The position numbers and the translations under genes are program-made. Below are positions 1 through 7,561 of a stretch of 40,041 nt of DNA, piece by piece. The notes under the pieces are model-generated. The model was not told the DNA's origin. It ran no database searches and was given only the letters and a program-made list of their open reading frames with translations. Each line of letters starts with the position of its first letter. Position 1 is the stretch's first letter. This DNA comes from PGZG01 sp040235405 (lineage in GTDB: Bacteria > Pseudomonadota > Gammaproteobacteria > Pseudomonadales > Alcanivoracaceae). The stretch covers positions 1 through 40,041 of the forward strand of contig JBECKT010000124.1 in the NCBI GenBank assembly GCA_040235405.1, given 5' to 3'.

Positions 1-200
1 AAGTCTGGTCGCTACCGGAAGCGGAATTTGGCAGTTTTGTTGCCGCCATTCCGGCCCCCCTCGGCATCGGCAAGGTGGAGCTGGCCGATGGCCGCCGGGT
101 TTGCGGTTTTATCTGTGAGCAGGGCGGAGTGCAGGGCGCCGAGGACATCACGGCATTTGCCGGCTGGCGCGCTTACATGGCGTCGCGAAAAAGCGCCTGA
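1..200 (+). CDS. Allophanate hydrolase, C-terminal end (partial)
   Basis: This is the last 65 codons of a gene that begins before the window, read from base 3 to a TGA at 198-200. The segment has the pattern VWSLPEAEFGSFV, then PAPLGIGKVELADGR, then ITAFAGWRAYM, which I recognise as the C-terminal domain of allophanate hydrolase. That enzyme splits allophanate to ammonia and CO2 in the urea amidolyase / triazine degradation route. The C-terminal domain follows the amidase domain, which is not visible here, so it could also be the end of a fused urea amidolyase-type protein. The DyP peroxidase gene starts 57 bp downstream on the same strand. Confidence 0.85.
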   Translation, partial: VWSLPEAEFGSFVAAIPAPLGIGKVELADGRRVCGFICEQGGVQGAEDITAFAGWRAYMASRKSA

Positions 201-257
201 CTGTCCGTTAATGGCGGCTGTGGTATGGTCTCGTCTCCCTGACTGACACGGAGACCT

Positions 258-1130
258 GTGGTGACTGATTTTCAGCCGGCCATTTTTGATCGCGACAGCC
301 GCCATCATTTTTTTCTCGAGTTTATTGCTCGCCCTGGTATTGACGCCGGATTATTGCGCAAGGTACTGGCGGAGGTGGCAGGCACCAGACATGCTGGCGT
401 CAACCTGGTTCTGGCCTTCGGGCCGGCACTGTGCCAGCGCCTTGATATTGATGTCAGCTTCGCGGACTTTTCTCTTGATGGCGTGGTGCCTTCGACGCAG
501 GCGGACCTTTTCTTCTGGCTTCAGGGCGAACATCGCAGTGACCTGTTCGATGTTGCCATGCTGTGCCGCGAGAAACTGGACGCATTTTTTTCCGTGCAGC
601 TGGAGCAGGACGGTTTTGTCTATCATGACATGCGTGATCTGACCGGTTTTGTCGATGGCATCGGCAATCCGGAAGGAGACAAGGCCTTGAAGGCAGCACT
701 GGTGCCGGAAGGGCAGCCGGGCGCCGGGGGCAGCTTCGTGCTGTCCCAGCTTTGGCGGCATGATCTGGCAGCATTCAATCAGCTCTCGGTGACCGAGCAG
801 GAAAATGTGATTGGTCGTACCAAGGCCGATGCCATTGAGTTCGATGGGGAACGGATGCCGGCAGATGCGCATGTCGGTCGTACCGACACCGATCACGACG
901 GTGTGCCGCAGAAAATCTGGCGCCGCTCGGTGCCCTGGGGCAACAGCAGTCAGCATGGCCTGTATTTTCTTGCCTTCAGTTGTGAGGTAGAGCGGTTTGA
1001 TTTTCTACTGCGGCGGATGTACGGCCTGACCGAGGATGGCATTCGCGATCAGTTAACCCGCTTTTCCGCGCCCCAGACTGGCAGTTACTGGTACGCGCCA
1101 ACCAGACAGGCGCTGGCCGCGATGGGCTGA
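258..1130 (+). CDS. DyP-type heme peroxidase
   Basis: A 290-residue dye-decolourising peroxidase of the cytoplasmic YfeX-like type; no signal peptide or Tat motif is visible. The diagnostic GFVDGIGNP motif gives the catalytic Asp133. His205 in AHVGRT is the expected proximal heme ligand and Arg222 in WRRSVPWG the distal arginine, so all key residues of the family are present. Length is normal for the class (about 300). The start is GTG at 258 or GTG at 261, with a GGAG Shine-Dalgarno at 250-253; the two starts differ by one residue. DyP enzymes oxidise aromatic dyes and porphyrin-like compounds with peroxide; the natural substrate cannot be read from sequence. It converges on slt, with no obvious terminator in the 94 bp between. 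Confidence 0.93.
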   Translation: MVTDFQPAIFDRDSRHHFFLEFIARPGIDAGLLRKVLAEVAGTRHAGVNLVLAFGPALCQRLDIDVSFADFSLDGVVPSTQADLFFWLQGEHRSDLFDVAMLCREKLDAFFSVQLEQDGFVYHDMRDLTGFVDGIGNPEGDKALKAALVPEGQPGAGGSFVLSQLWRHDLAAFNQLSVTEQENVIGRTKADAIEFDGERMPADAHVGRTDTDHDGVPQKIWRRSVPWGNSSQHGLYFLAFSCEVERFDFLLRRMYGLTEDGIRDQLTRFSAPQTGSYWYAPTRQALAAMG

Positions 1131-1224
1131 CCACTCGGCACGAATCTACTCGGTCCAGTGTCGCTGCGTTTCGATAGAGGTGCGCGACGCCGACCAGGTA
1201 ATCATCATAAAGCCCACCACGGCC

Positions 1225-3177
1225 TCAGGGCGCGCGGTTCCGGTTTGCTGCCAACTGCATCGGCGTGTAGGGTCTGGCGGTTTCCCGTTCTCCAAGCAGC
1301 GCAACCAGCGGCTGATCGCTCTCATGGCGCGACAGAATGACCCGATAAGCCAGCACTGCCTGAACATATTCGCGGGTTTCATAGAACGGGATCGATTCGA
1401 TAAACACATCAAAGGGCGTATGCGTTTCATCCAGCCAGCGGTCCACCCGGTGCGGGCCGGCATTGTAGGCAGCCAGTGCCAGAACCCGGTTATCACCGTA
1501 ACGTTTCATCAGCCCGGCCAGATAGCGGCTACCTAATTCAATATTGATGGCAGGGTCAAACACCGCCTCGGCATTTTTCAGGGCAACACCGGACTGCCGC
1601 GCCATGTCTCGTGCTGTGCCGGGCATCAGCTGCATCAAGCCCAAAGCGCCGGCGTGGGAGCGGGCCTGCGGATTGAATGCGCTCTCACGTCGGGCGATGG
1701 CCATCAGCAGCCAGCTGTCGATCTGGTATTTTTCTGCAACTTTCTCGAACTCGCTTTGCTGCGCCAGCGGGAAGCGCCAGTCGAGTACATCATGGCGGCC
1801 AGTGTGCAGTGCCGTTTCAATAGCGAGATGCGGCCAGTTGCGCTGCAGGGCAATACCGGCCAGCGCATCCTGCTGGCTGGCGTCATCCAGATGGCGTAGC
1901 AGGAACAGCCATTCTTCACGGGCGTGGCCTGCTTCGCCCACGGCAAGCAACAGGGCAACGCGCTGCAATACCCGTTCGCTGCGTTCATTCAGGGCGATGT
2001 CCTCTTCCAATGCCGGACGGTTGTTCAGTGCAGGCGCTACCCCGAGATGGTCCGCCGCCAGAAAGCCCCAGAAGTTACGACCACTGGCAGCGAGTTGATA
2101 ATAGCGCTGCGCTGACTCCTGATCGCCGCGTTGCTCAAAGGCGCGGGCCAGCCAGTAACGCCAGCGCGCACCGGTGCGCTCGGATGCCGGCAACGCATTC
2201 ACCCAGCGCTCGACGTCATCCCAGTTCTGCTCGCGGACAGCGCGCCGGACGCGCTGCTCCAGCACCCGCTGGTCACTGCTTTCGTTCAGATACTGATCCA
2301 GCCAGCCACGATTTTCCGGAATATCACGAATGCTGGAGAACCAGGCAATCCGGTCGCTGATACGGCGTTGCTGGTCCTCGCTCAGTGACAGGCGCTTGGC
2401 CAGCATTGGCAATACACGGCGAGCCTCTTCCGGATTTTTGTCGGCCAGCCGCTCCAGAACCACCACCGCCAATTCATCGTGATGCTCCGCGGCACTCAGA
2501 TGGCGTACCTGGGTGGGCTGCCGGTAGAGGTGCAGCAGCGAATCGGCCCTTGCCGACCACTCGCCATCCGACAGCTCACTGCGCAGATAGCGCATCAGGG
2601 ATTCGTTTCCGGCTCTGGCAGCAAGTAACAGGCGTTGCCAGACCAGTGCATCATCCAGCTGTTTGTCCTGTTTCAAGGCACTGAATAGCGGGTCACAGGC
2701 ATCCGGGCGTGATTCACCGCTGAGCCACAGCTGCCGCGCTTCCCGCAGGGCGCGTTCGCGTTCCGCATCAAGCATGGCGTGGTAGTAATGGCAGCGCAGT
2801 GCCAGTGGTGCCGGTACCCCGGCGCTGACCGCCTGCAGATCCGTCCAGCGTTCTTGCCTTGCGTACTGATCCATGGCCAGGCGGCGCATGCTGATGCTTA
2901 ACGGAGAGTCATCATACTTGCGGGTGTAGACCAGCACCTGCTCAACCGGGGCGCCGGGCAGCCGTGCACGAAGCTGGTGAAAGTCCAGGTAGTCCTGCAG
3001 GACGAAATGTTGGCCAAGTTCCGGCTGCAGGGCATTGACGGTGGCCCACTGGCTGTTTCTGGCAGCTGCCAGCGCTTTGGCAAAAACCTCCGCCTGCCGG
3101 TCGACGGTCGCAACGGCCGTGACGGGCAGGGTCACGGCACAGAGCACAAGGCATCGGCACGCGAAAGAGGTCAGCAT
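1225..3177 (-). CDS. slt: Soluble lytic murein transglycosylase
   Basis: A 650-residue periplasmic lytic transglycosylase of the Slt70 family (the E. coli enzyme is about 645 residues). It starts with a signal peptide ending near residue 23. A long alpha-superhelical region follows, which forms the ring-shaped U and L domains in this family. The lysozyme-like catalytic domain is at the C-terminus. The catalytic glutamate is E498 in ARRESAF, followed by GALGLMQLMPGTA and LAAYNAGPHRVDRWL, and the conserved SIPFYETREYV lies near the end. The enzyme cleaves peptidoglycan glycan strands to 1,6-anhydromuropeptides during wall turnover. The ATG at 3177 has a TTGGAG Shine-Dalgarno. The gene lies 86 bp downstream of an uncharacterised exported-protein gene on the same strand. 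Confidence 0.96.
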   Translation of the reverse strand: MLTSFACRCLVLCAVTLPVTAVATVDRQAEVFAKALAAARNSQWATVNALQPELGQHFVLQDYLDFHQLRARLPGAPVEQVLVYTRKYDDSPLSISMRRLAMDQYARQERWTDLQAVSAGVPAPLALRCHYYHAMLDAERERALREARQLWLSGESRPDACDPLFSALKQDKQLDDALVWQRLLLAARAGNESLMRYLRSELSDGEWSARADSLLHLYRQPTQVRHLSAAEHHDELAVVVLERLADKNPEEARRVLPMLAKRLSLSEDQQRRISDRIAWFSSIRDIPENRGWLDQYLNESSDQRVLEQRVRRAVREQNWDDVERWVNALPASERTGARWRYWLARAFEQRGDQESAQRYYQLAASGRNFWGFLAADHLGVAPALNNRPALEEDIALNERSERVLQRVALLLAVGEAGHAREEWLFLLRHLDDASQQDALAGIALQRNWPHLAIETALHTGRHDVLDWRFPLAQQSEFEKVAEKYQIDSWLLMAIARRESAFNPQARSHAGALGLMQLMPGTARDMARQSGVALKNAEAVFDPAINIELGSRYLAGLMKRYGDNRVLALAAYNAGPHRVDRWLDETHTPFDVFIESIPFYETREYVQAVLAYRVILSRHESDQPLVALLGERETARPYTPMQLAANRNRAP

Positions 3178-3263
3178 GGTATGACTCCAAGGGTGATACG
3201 TTGGTCAGCAGAAATCATCATAACGCCGGGATGCCTCCGTCGTCCCGGTCAATTTCGTAACCG

Positions 3264-4607
3264 TTATTGTGCGAATATCTGCGCCGGCAGGGTCGGGTCA
3301 TCAAAGTGACGCCGGCCGATGAAGGCAATGGCGTGTCGCCCGGGCTGGCGCATGGCGCCGGCCGAGGGCACACCCAGAGGCCAGAGCAGAAAGCGCTCAG
3401 GGCGCCGGGATGCCGGCACCAGACCGCGATGATCGTAGAGGCTGCCAATGCCGCCGCGTTGATCCGGTAGCTGGCGTAATCGATCTGCATCTACGGCCTG
3501 GTAGCGATGCAGTTCACCTTCTGCCTTGAAGGCTTGCACCCGGACCAGATAGTGCGTGTCCGGTTCCAGCAGCAGGCTGATACGGCCATTGGCAGCGTTC
3601 GGCGCCAGCTCACGGGAAAAAATCGGTCGGTCGCCAATCTGACTGGCGGGGTCCAGTCCGCGGGCGACGGCAAACACCTTGTGGTAACAGCCACAGCCAT
3701 GAATGGTGTCGTAGTAGAGCACATTACCATCCGGCTTCAGGGTGACGCGCCAGATCAGGCTGTCGAGCTCACCGGCATAGATATCCAGCAAGCCGTCTTG
3801 CGGCCGGCGCTGAAACCAGAACTGATAATTCAGCTGCAGCAGGTTATGGCCGCGGTAGCGGGTCCAGCTGAGCCACTGGTAGGCGGTCGCCGTATCGACA
3901 TCGACAGACGGATGGCCGTCATTCAGCACGACTGTGCCCGGCTGGTTGACGTCCTTCGGGTCAGCAATACTGAGCACCGGTGCATAGTGGGCCAGCAAGG
4001 CCAGTCGGGTCGCCTGGCGTGGCAGCGGCATATCAAACGCATTCGGTGCCAGATCCTCCGGTACCGGCAAGTTGCCGCTGAAGTCCTCCGGCAGGTAATG
4101 ATGCAGCGCTAGCCGGGCAGGACGCTGCAGGCGTCGTTGCATGTCGCGCTGGTAGCGGCGCATGGAAGGGCCGGCCAGAATCTTGCTGACCGGGTAGACG
4201 CCAAGCACCCGCAGCCAGGTAGCATAGCCGTCCGGCACTTCCGGCACCGGCACACCGTAGAAGGCACTGTGTCTGGTCAGCTGGTACAGGCACTGTTCAA
4301 GCTGGTCCTGCCAGGGCTGTTCGGGGGCCAGCCGGGCAAGCTCCGCACGCCAGCCCCGCAGTGCTTCTTCCCTGGCCAGGTCGAGCCACAACTGCCGGCG
4401 GGCATCGCTGTTTGCTTCACCGTGCAAAAAGGCCAACCAGCGATTGGCACGAAGATGCGGATAGCCTTCCAGCCTGATGCTGCCGGCATCGTGGATGCCG
4501 GCCTGCTCAAGGGCTCTTTGTTGATCAGCAAACCAGCTGTGGCAGTCCAGCTCATCGGCGGCGGCATGCATGACCAGCAGCAGGGGCAACAGCATCAGAT
4601 AGCGCAT
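3264..4607 (-). CDS. Uncharacterised exported protein
   Basis: I do not recognise a named family. From the ATG at 4607 the product has 447 residues and starts with a clean signal peptide (MRYLMLLPLLLVMHAAA, then DELDCHSW), so it is probably periplasmic. An in-frame ATG at 4646 would add 13 residues before this signal; neither start has a good Shine-Dalgarno, and I chose the one giving a normal signal peptide. The N-terminal part is helical and Arg/Leu/Trp-rich. The C-terminal part is richer in strand-forming residues and contains GCGCYHKVF, a Cys/His cluster that could bind metal. It sits between slt and the divergent rsmC. Function unknown. Confidence 0.8.
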   Translation of the reverse strand: MRYLMLLPLLLVMHAAADELDCHSWFADQQRALEQAGIHDAGSIRLEGYPHLRANRWLAFLHGEANSDARRQLWLDLAREEALRGWRAELARLAPEQPWQDQLEQCLYQLTRHSAFYGVPVPEVPDGYATWLRVLGVYPVSKILAGPSMRRYQRDMQRRLQRPARLALHHYLPEDFSGNLPVPEDLAPNAFDMPLPRQATRLALLAHYAPVLSIADPKDVNQPGTVVLNDGHPSVDVDTATAYQWLSWTRYRGHNLLQLNYQFWFQRRPQDGLLDIYAGELDSLIWRVTLKPDGNVLYYDTIHGCGCYHKVFAVARGLDPASQIGDRPIFSRELAPNAANGRISLLLEPDTHYLVRVQAFKAEGELHRYQAVDADRLRQLPDQRGGIGSLYDHRGLVPASRRPERFLLWPLGVPSAGAMRQPGRHAIAFIGRRHFDDPTLPAQIFAQ

Positions 4608-4728
4608 TGTGATGATTGTTCTCGCAATACGAGGCAGGTTGGTCATGGCCGTCAGTGTATGTTGTCTGGCTGCCGTCGGCGACCGCTGCCGTTATACTGC
4701 GCCGCCTGCTTCCCGATATGGATCGTCC

Positions 4729-5691
4729 ATGGAAAACACCACCCGCTTGCTGCAGCGCCATGACGAGGTTCTGGCGGTATCCCATGTTTTGCTGGCGGAA
4801 GCAGATGACCCGGCGCTGCCGAGCCTGCCGGCCCGGTCCCTGATGCTGTGCAGTGACGACAGTTCACTGCCGGGCCGGCAATCGCACTGGTTGCCGGAGG
4901 TGCCGGCAAACACTGACCTGATTGTCGTGGTGTTGCCCAAATCCCGTGAGCGTCTGCGCCTGGTGCTGGCCTCGCTGGCCGGGCAGATAGAGCAGCCCAT
5001 CCGTATCTGGCTGGCCGGGCCGGCGACCGGCGGCATCAAGGGCGGCGCCACCGATCTCGCCGACTACGCCGACGCGGTGGCGCTGGAAGACAGTGCCCGC
5101 CACTGCAAGCTGTACAGTGGCCGGCTGCGCCCGGCGCCATTCTCGCTGGCGCAGCACACGCGCCAGTGGCAGCACGACGGTATTCAGGTGGTCAGCTACC
5201 CCGGTGTGTTCAGCCATGGTCGCCTTGATGACGGCAGCGCCCTGTTGCTGGAATCGCTGGCGGCTCTGCCGCTGTCCGGGTCGGTACTGGATATCGGTTG
5301 CGGCGCCGGCATTCTCAGTGCGGTACTGGCGCGCGCCGGCTTGCAGGTGATGGCGGTGGATGTCAGCGCCACGGCAGTGGCAGCAACCACGGCAACGCTG
5401 CAGGCCAACCAGCTGAACGGCGAGGTGCAGTGCAGTGACCTGTACAGTGCAGTAACCGGCCGGTTTGATCTGATTGTCAGTAACCCGCCGTTCCATGACG
5501 GCCTGCAGCGCACTACCGCGATCAGCGAAAGGTTGATTCGTGAAGCGCCCCGATACCTGGGCGATAACGGCCGGCTGTTGCTGGTAGCCAATCAGGGCTT
5601 GCCCTATGGCGACTGGTTGAAGCAGGCGTTCAGACAGGTTGAGGTGCTGGTGGAGAATCGCCGCTTTCGGGTCTGGCAGGCCCGTCGCTAA
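4729..5691 (+). CDS. rsmC: 16S rRNA (guanine-1207-N2)-methyltransferase
   Basis: A 320-residue SAM-dependent methyltransferase that makes m2G1207 in 16S rRNA during 30S assembly. The architecture is that of RsmC: a degenerate N-terminal methyltransferase-like domain and a C-terminal catalytic domain. The SAM-binding loop DIGCGAG starts at D188, and NPPF, the signature for methylation of a planar amino group, is at 252-255. The open frame extends further upstream, but the ATG at 4729 (MENTTRLLQRHDEVL) matches the usual length of the family (E. coli 343). It is transcribed away from the exported-protein gene at 3264-4607 and converges on the dehydrogenase gene; no terminator is evident in the 62 bp between the two stops. 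Confidence 0.93.
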   Translation: MENTTRLLQRHDEVLAVSHVLLAEADDPALPSLPARSLMLCSDDSSLPGRQSHWLPEVPANTDLIVVVLPKSRERLRLVLASLAGQIEQPIRIWLAGPATGGIKGGATDLADYADAVALEDSARHCKLYSGRLRPAPFSLAQHTRQWQHDGIQVVSYPGVFSHGRLDDGSALLLESLAALPLSGSVLDIGCGAGILSAVLARAGLQVMAVDVSATAVAATTATLQANQLNGEVQCSDLYSAVTGRFDLIVSNPPFHDGLQRTTAISERLIREAPRYLGDNGRLLLVANQGLPYGDWLKQAFRQVEVLVENRRFRVWQARR

Positions 5692-5753
5692 GGCGCCAGA
5701 GGGTGTCTCGAAAAAGGGGCGATCGGGATTGCTGTGGTGGTGTTTGCGGGATG

Positions 5754-6746
5754 TCAGTCGCGACCGAGCATGCCTTCGCGGCGCATCCAGTCGATACATT
5801 CACCGAGCATTTCCTGAAGCGGAACCTGATCATTAAAACCAAGCTCGCGCACCGCACGACTGCCATCTGCGGCCACCCGGTTAGTGATCAGTGCGACCTT
5901 TTCCGGGGTCAGATCCGGTTCCCGGCCGCTGACCAGAGACAGCAATGGATAGACCTGCCCGGCCATACGCAGCACGGTTTTCGGAATGGCGTGGCGTGGT
6001 GCGCGCCGGCCGAGCAGATGGGCCACGGTACGGGCCAGCTCAAGGAAACTCGCTTCGACGCCGGCGAGGATGTAGTTGGCACCACGCTCACCGACCTCAA
6101 AGGCCCGCAAATGAGCAGCGGCGACCTCGCGGACATCGCAGAAATTACCGCTGCCCGGCGGTACCCCCGGCAGCTTGCCCTGATCAATCAGGCGGATCAT
6201 CTGCGACCAGTTGTGTTTGTCACCGGCACCGATAATGCCGCACGGATTCAGGATTACCGCATCCAGTCCCTGGGCGATACCGCCGCGTACCTGTTGCTCG
6301 GCTTCATACTTGGTGCGGTTGTAGTTGATCCAGTCTCCGGCCGCATTTGACGGGGTGGATTCATCAATCCGTTCGGCCTGAATGCCCCAGGCCGAAATGG
6401 ATGAAGTATGAATAAAGCGACGGACATTTTTCCGCAGTGCCGCATCAACCATATGGCGAGTACCCAGCACATTGTCGCGGGTTTGCTCGCGATTCTGCCG
6501 GCGCCACATCGAGGTGTTGGCGGCGGTATGAAACACTGCATCAGCCATCTCCGGGATGGCGGCAATCAGGCTGGCAGGATCGTCGAGTTTACCCGCCACC
6601 GGTTCGGCGCCAAGCGTCAGCAGAACATCGGGGCTGGTTGCCGGGCGGTGCAGGGCAATAACCCGCCAATGCGCCGCTTTCAGCTGGCGGATGATATGGC
6701 CACCAAGAAAGCCGGTGCCGCCGGTCACAAATGCGGTTCTGCTCAT
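5754..6746 (-). CDS. NAD(P)-dependent epimerase/reductase (extended SDR)
   Basis: A 330-residue member of the extended short-chain dehydrogenase/reductase superfamily, closest in look to dihydroflavonol-4-reductase-like and sterol-dehydrogenase-like proteins. The Rossmann motif TGGTGFLGG is at 8-16 and the catalytic YNRTK places Tyr142 and Lys146; the upstream HTSSISAWG supplies the Ser. The substrate is not predictable. The likely start is ATG 6746, preceded by GGGGTGG; a GTG at 6752 would add two residues. The upstream region carries a 21-bp dyad at 6770-6790 (7-bp arms) that could be an operator. The gene diverges from the tRNA-Gly gene. Confidence 0.85.
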   Translation of the reverse strand: MSRTAFVTGGTGFLGGHIIRQLKAAHWRVIALHRPATSPDVLLTLGAEPVAGKLDDPASLIAAIPEMADAVFHTAANTSMWRRQNREQTRDNVLGTRHMVDAALRKNVRRFIHTSSISAWGIQAERIDESTPSNAAGDWINYNRTKYEAEQQVRGGIAQGLDAVILNPCGIIGAGDKHNWSQMIRLIDQGKLPGVPPGSGNFCDVREVAAAHLRAFEVGERGANYILAGVEASFLELARTVAHLLGRRAPRHAIPKTVLRMAGQVYPLLSLVSGREPDLTPEKVALITNRVAADGSRAVRELGFNDQVPLQEMLGECIDWMRREGMLGRD

Positions 6747-6838
6747 AGCCACCCCGTTGTCAGGAAGGTCCAGAGCATAGCGCGCTCTGGCATCAGGGCA
6801 AGATACAAGCGGACGGACGGCGCTGTTGCGTGTACCAA

Positions 6839-6867
6839 TTGACCCGGCTTGAGTGCTGACTCACAAT
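6839..6867 (+). promoter_or_regulatory. sigma-70 promoter of tRNA-Gly
   Basis: TTGACC at 6839-6844 and CACAAT at 6862-6867 are separated by exactly 17 bp. The predicted start, near 6874, lies about 5 nt before the mature tRNA 5' end. The position and the good -35 support it as the tRNA promoter. Confidence 0.65.
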
Positions 6868-6878
6868 CGCGGCGCACA

Positions 6879-6952
6879 GCGGGTGTAGTTCAATGGCAGA
6901 ACGGCAGCTTCCCAAGCTGCATACGAGGGTTCGATTCCCTCCATCCGCTCCA
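6879..6952 (+). tRNA. tRNA-Gly (anticodon CCC)
   Basis: A complete 74-nt cloverleaf with encoded CCA. The acceptor stem pairs GCGGGTG with CATCCGC and the discriminator is T. The anticodon stem GCAGC/GCTGC encloses the loop TTCCCAA, so the anticodon is CCC. The T arm GAGGG-TTCGATT-CCCTC is canonical. The sequence closely resembles E. coli glyU. It reads GGG codons. Confidence 0.97.
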
Positions 6953-6956
6953 GAGC

Positions 6957-6990
6957 AAAAAAGGGCTGCCTCGGGCAGCCCTTTTCTTTT
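6957..6990. terminator. Bidirectional intrinsic terminator (tRNA-Gly / slyD)
   Basis: A 10-bp perfect stem AAGGGCTGCC / GGCAGCCCTT (6961-6970 and 6974-6983) with a 3-nt loop, an A-run on its left and TTTTCTTTT on its right. It lies between the tRNA 3' end and the slyD stop codon and can serve both transcripts. Confidence 0.9.
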
Positions 6991-7008
6991 GTCGGCTATT
7001 TGTTCGAA

Positions 7009-7488
7009 TCAGTGGTGATGGCCACCAACGCCGTGGGCATGGCCATGTGCCTTCTCTTCGGCGCTGGCATCACGAATATCGACAATATCGACCACGAAAC
7101 GCAGTGTCTCACCGGCCAGTGGGTGGTTGCCATCGACATCCACAGACTTCAGGCCAACCTTTACCACTGTCACCAGACGCGCGCCCTGATCGGTGCTGAC
7201 CTGGACCTGCATGCCCGGTTTCAGTTTGCCGGCGTGCTTGAGGTATTTTGCTGGAACGCGCTGGATGCGGTTGTCCTCGCGCAGGCCGTAACCTTGCTCT
7301 GGCGCTACCGTGACCTCGACATGGTCGCCGGCCTGATGCCCTGCGAGAGCGTCTTCCAGGCCGCTGATGATGTTTTGTGCACCATGCAGGTAGGCCATCG
7401 GTTCTCCGTCGCGGGAGCTTTCGATTTGCTGGTCGTTGATAAACAGGTCGTAGTGAAACTGCACGACCTTGCCGGTTTCAATTGTCAT
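7009..7488 (-). CDS. slyD: FKBP-type peptidyl-prolyl isomerase, SlyD type
   Basis: A 159-residue cytoplasmic prolyl isomerase and chaperone. The split FKBP fold is visible: N-terminal VVQFHYDLFIND, then the AYLHGAQNIISGLEDAL segment, the insert-in-flap chaperone domain (about residues 70-125) starting after VAPEQGYG, and the final FKBP strand LRFVVDIVDI. The C-terminus is a short His-rich tail (HGHAHGVGGHHH), a metal-binding feature typical of SlyD, which delivers nickel to hydrogenase in E. coli; the tail here is shorter and lacks the cysteines. The open frame extends upstream, but the ATG at 7488 has a strong GGAGG and fits the family. It lies downstream of the histidine kinase on the same strand, with a 73-bp gap. 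Confidence 0.93.
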   Translation of the reverse strand: MTIETGKVVQFHYDLFINDQQIESSRDGEPMAYLHGAQNIISGLEDALAGHQAGDHVEVTVAPEQGYGLREDNRIQRVPAKYLKHAGKLKPGMQVQVSTDQGARLVTVVKVGLKSVDVDGNHPLAGETLRFVVDIVDIRDASAEEKAHGHAHGVGGHHH

Positions 7489-7561
7489 GGTGGCCTCCGG
7501 GAATCCGGTCGGCATTATCGGGGCAGGGGGGCAGCGCGGCAAGCGACTGCCGTACGGCGGG

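Noticed and set aside
4864..5799. A 311-codon minus-strand frame opposite rsmC
   Set aside because: Gln/Arg-rich shadow frame; rsmC on the other strand has full family motifs.
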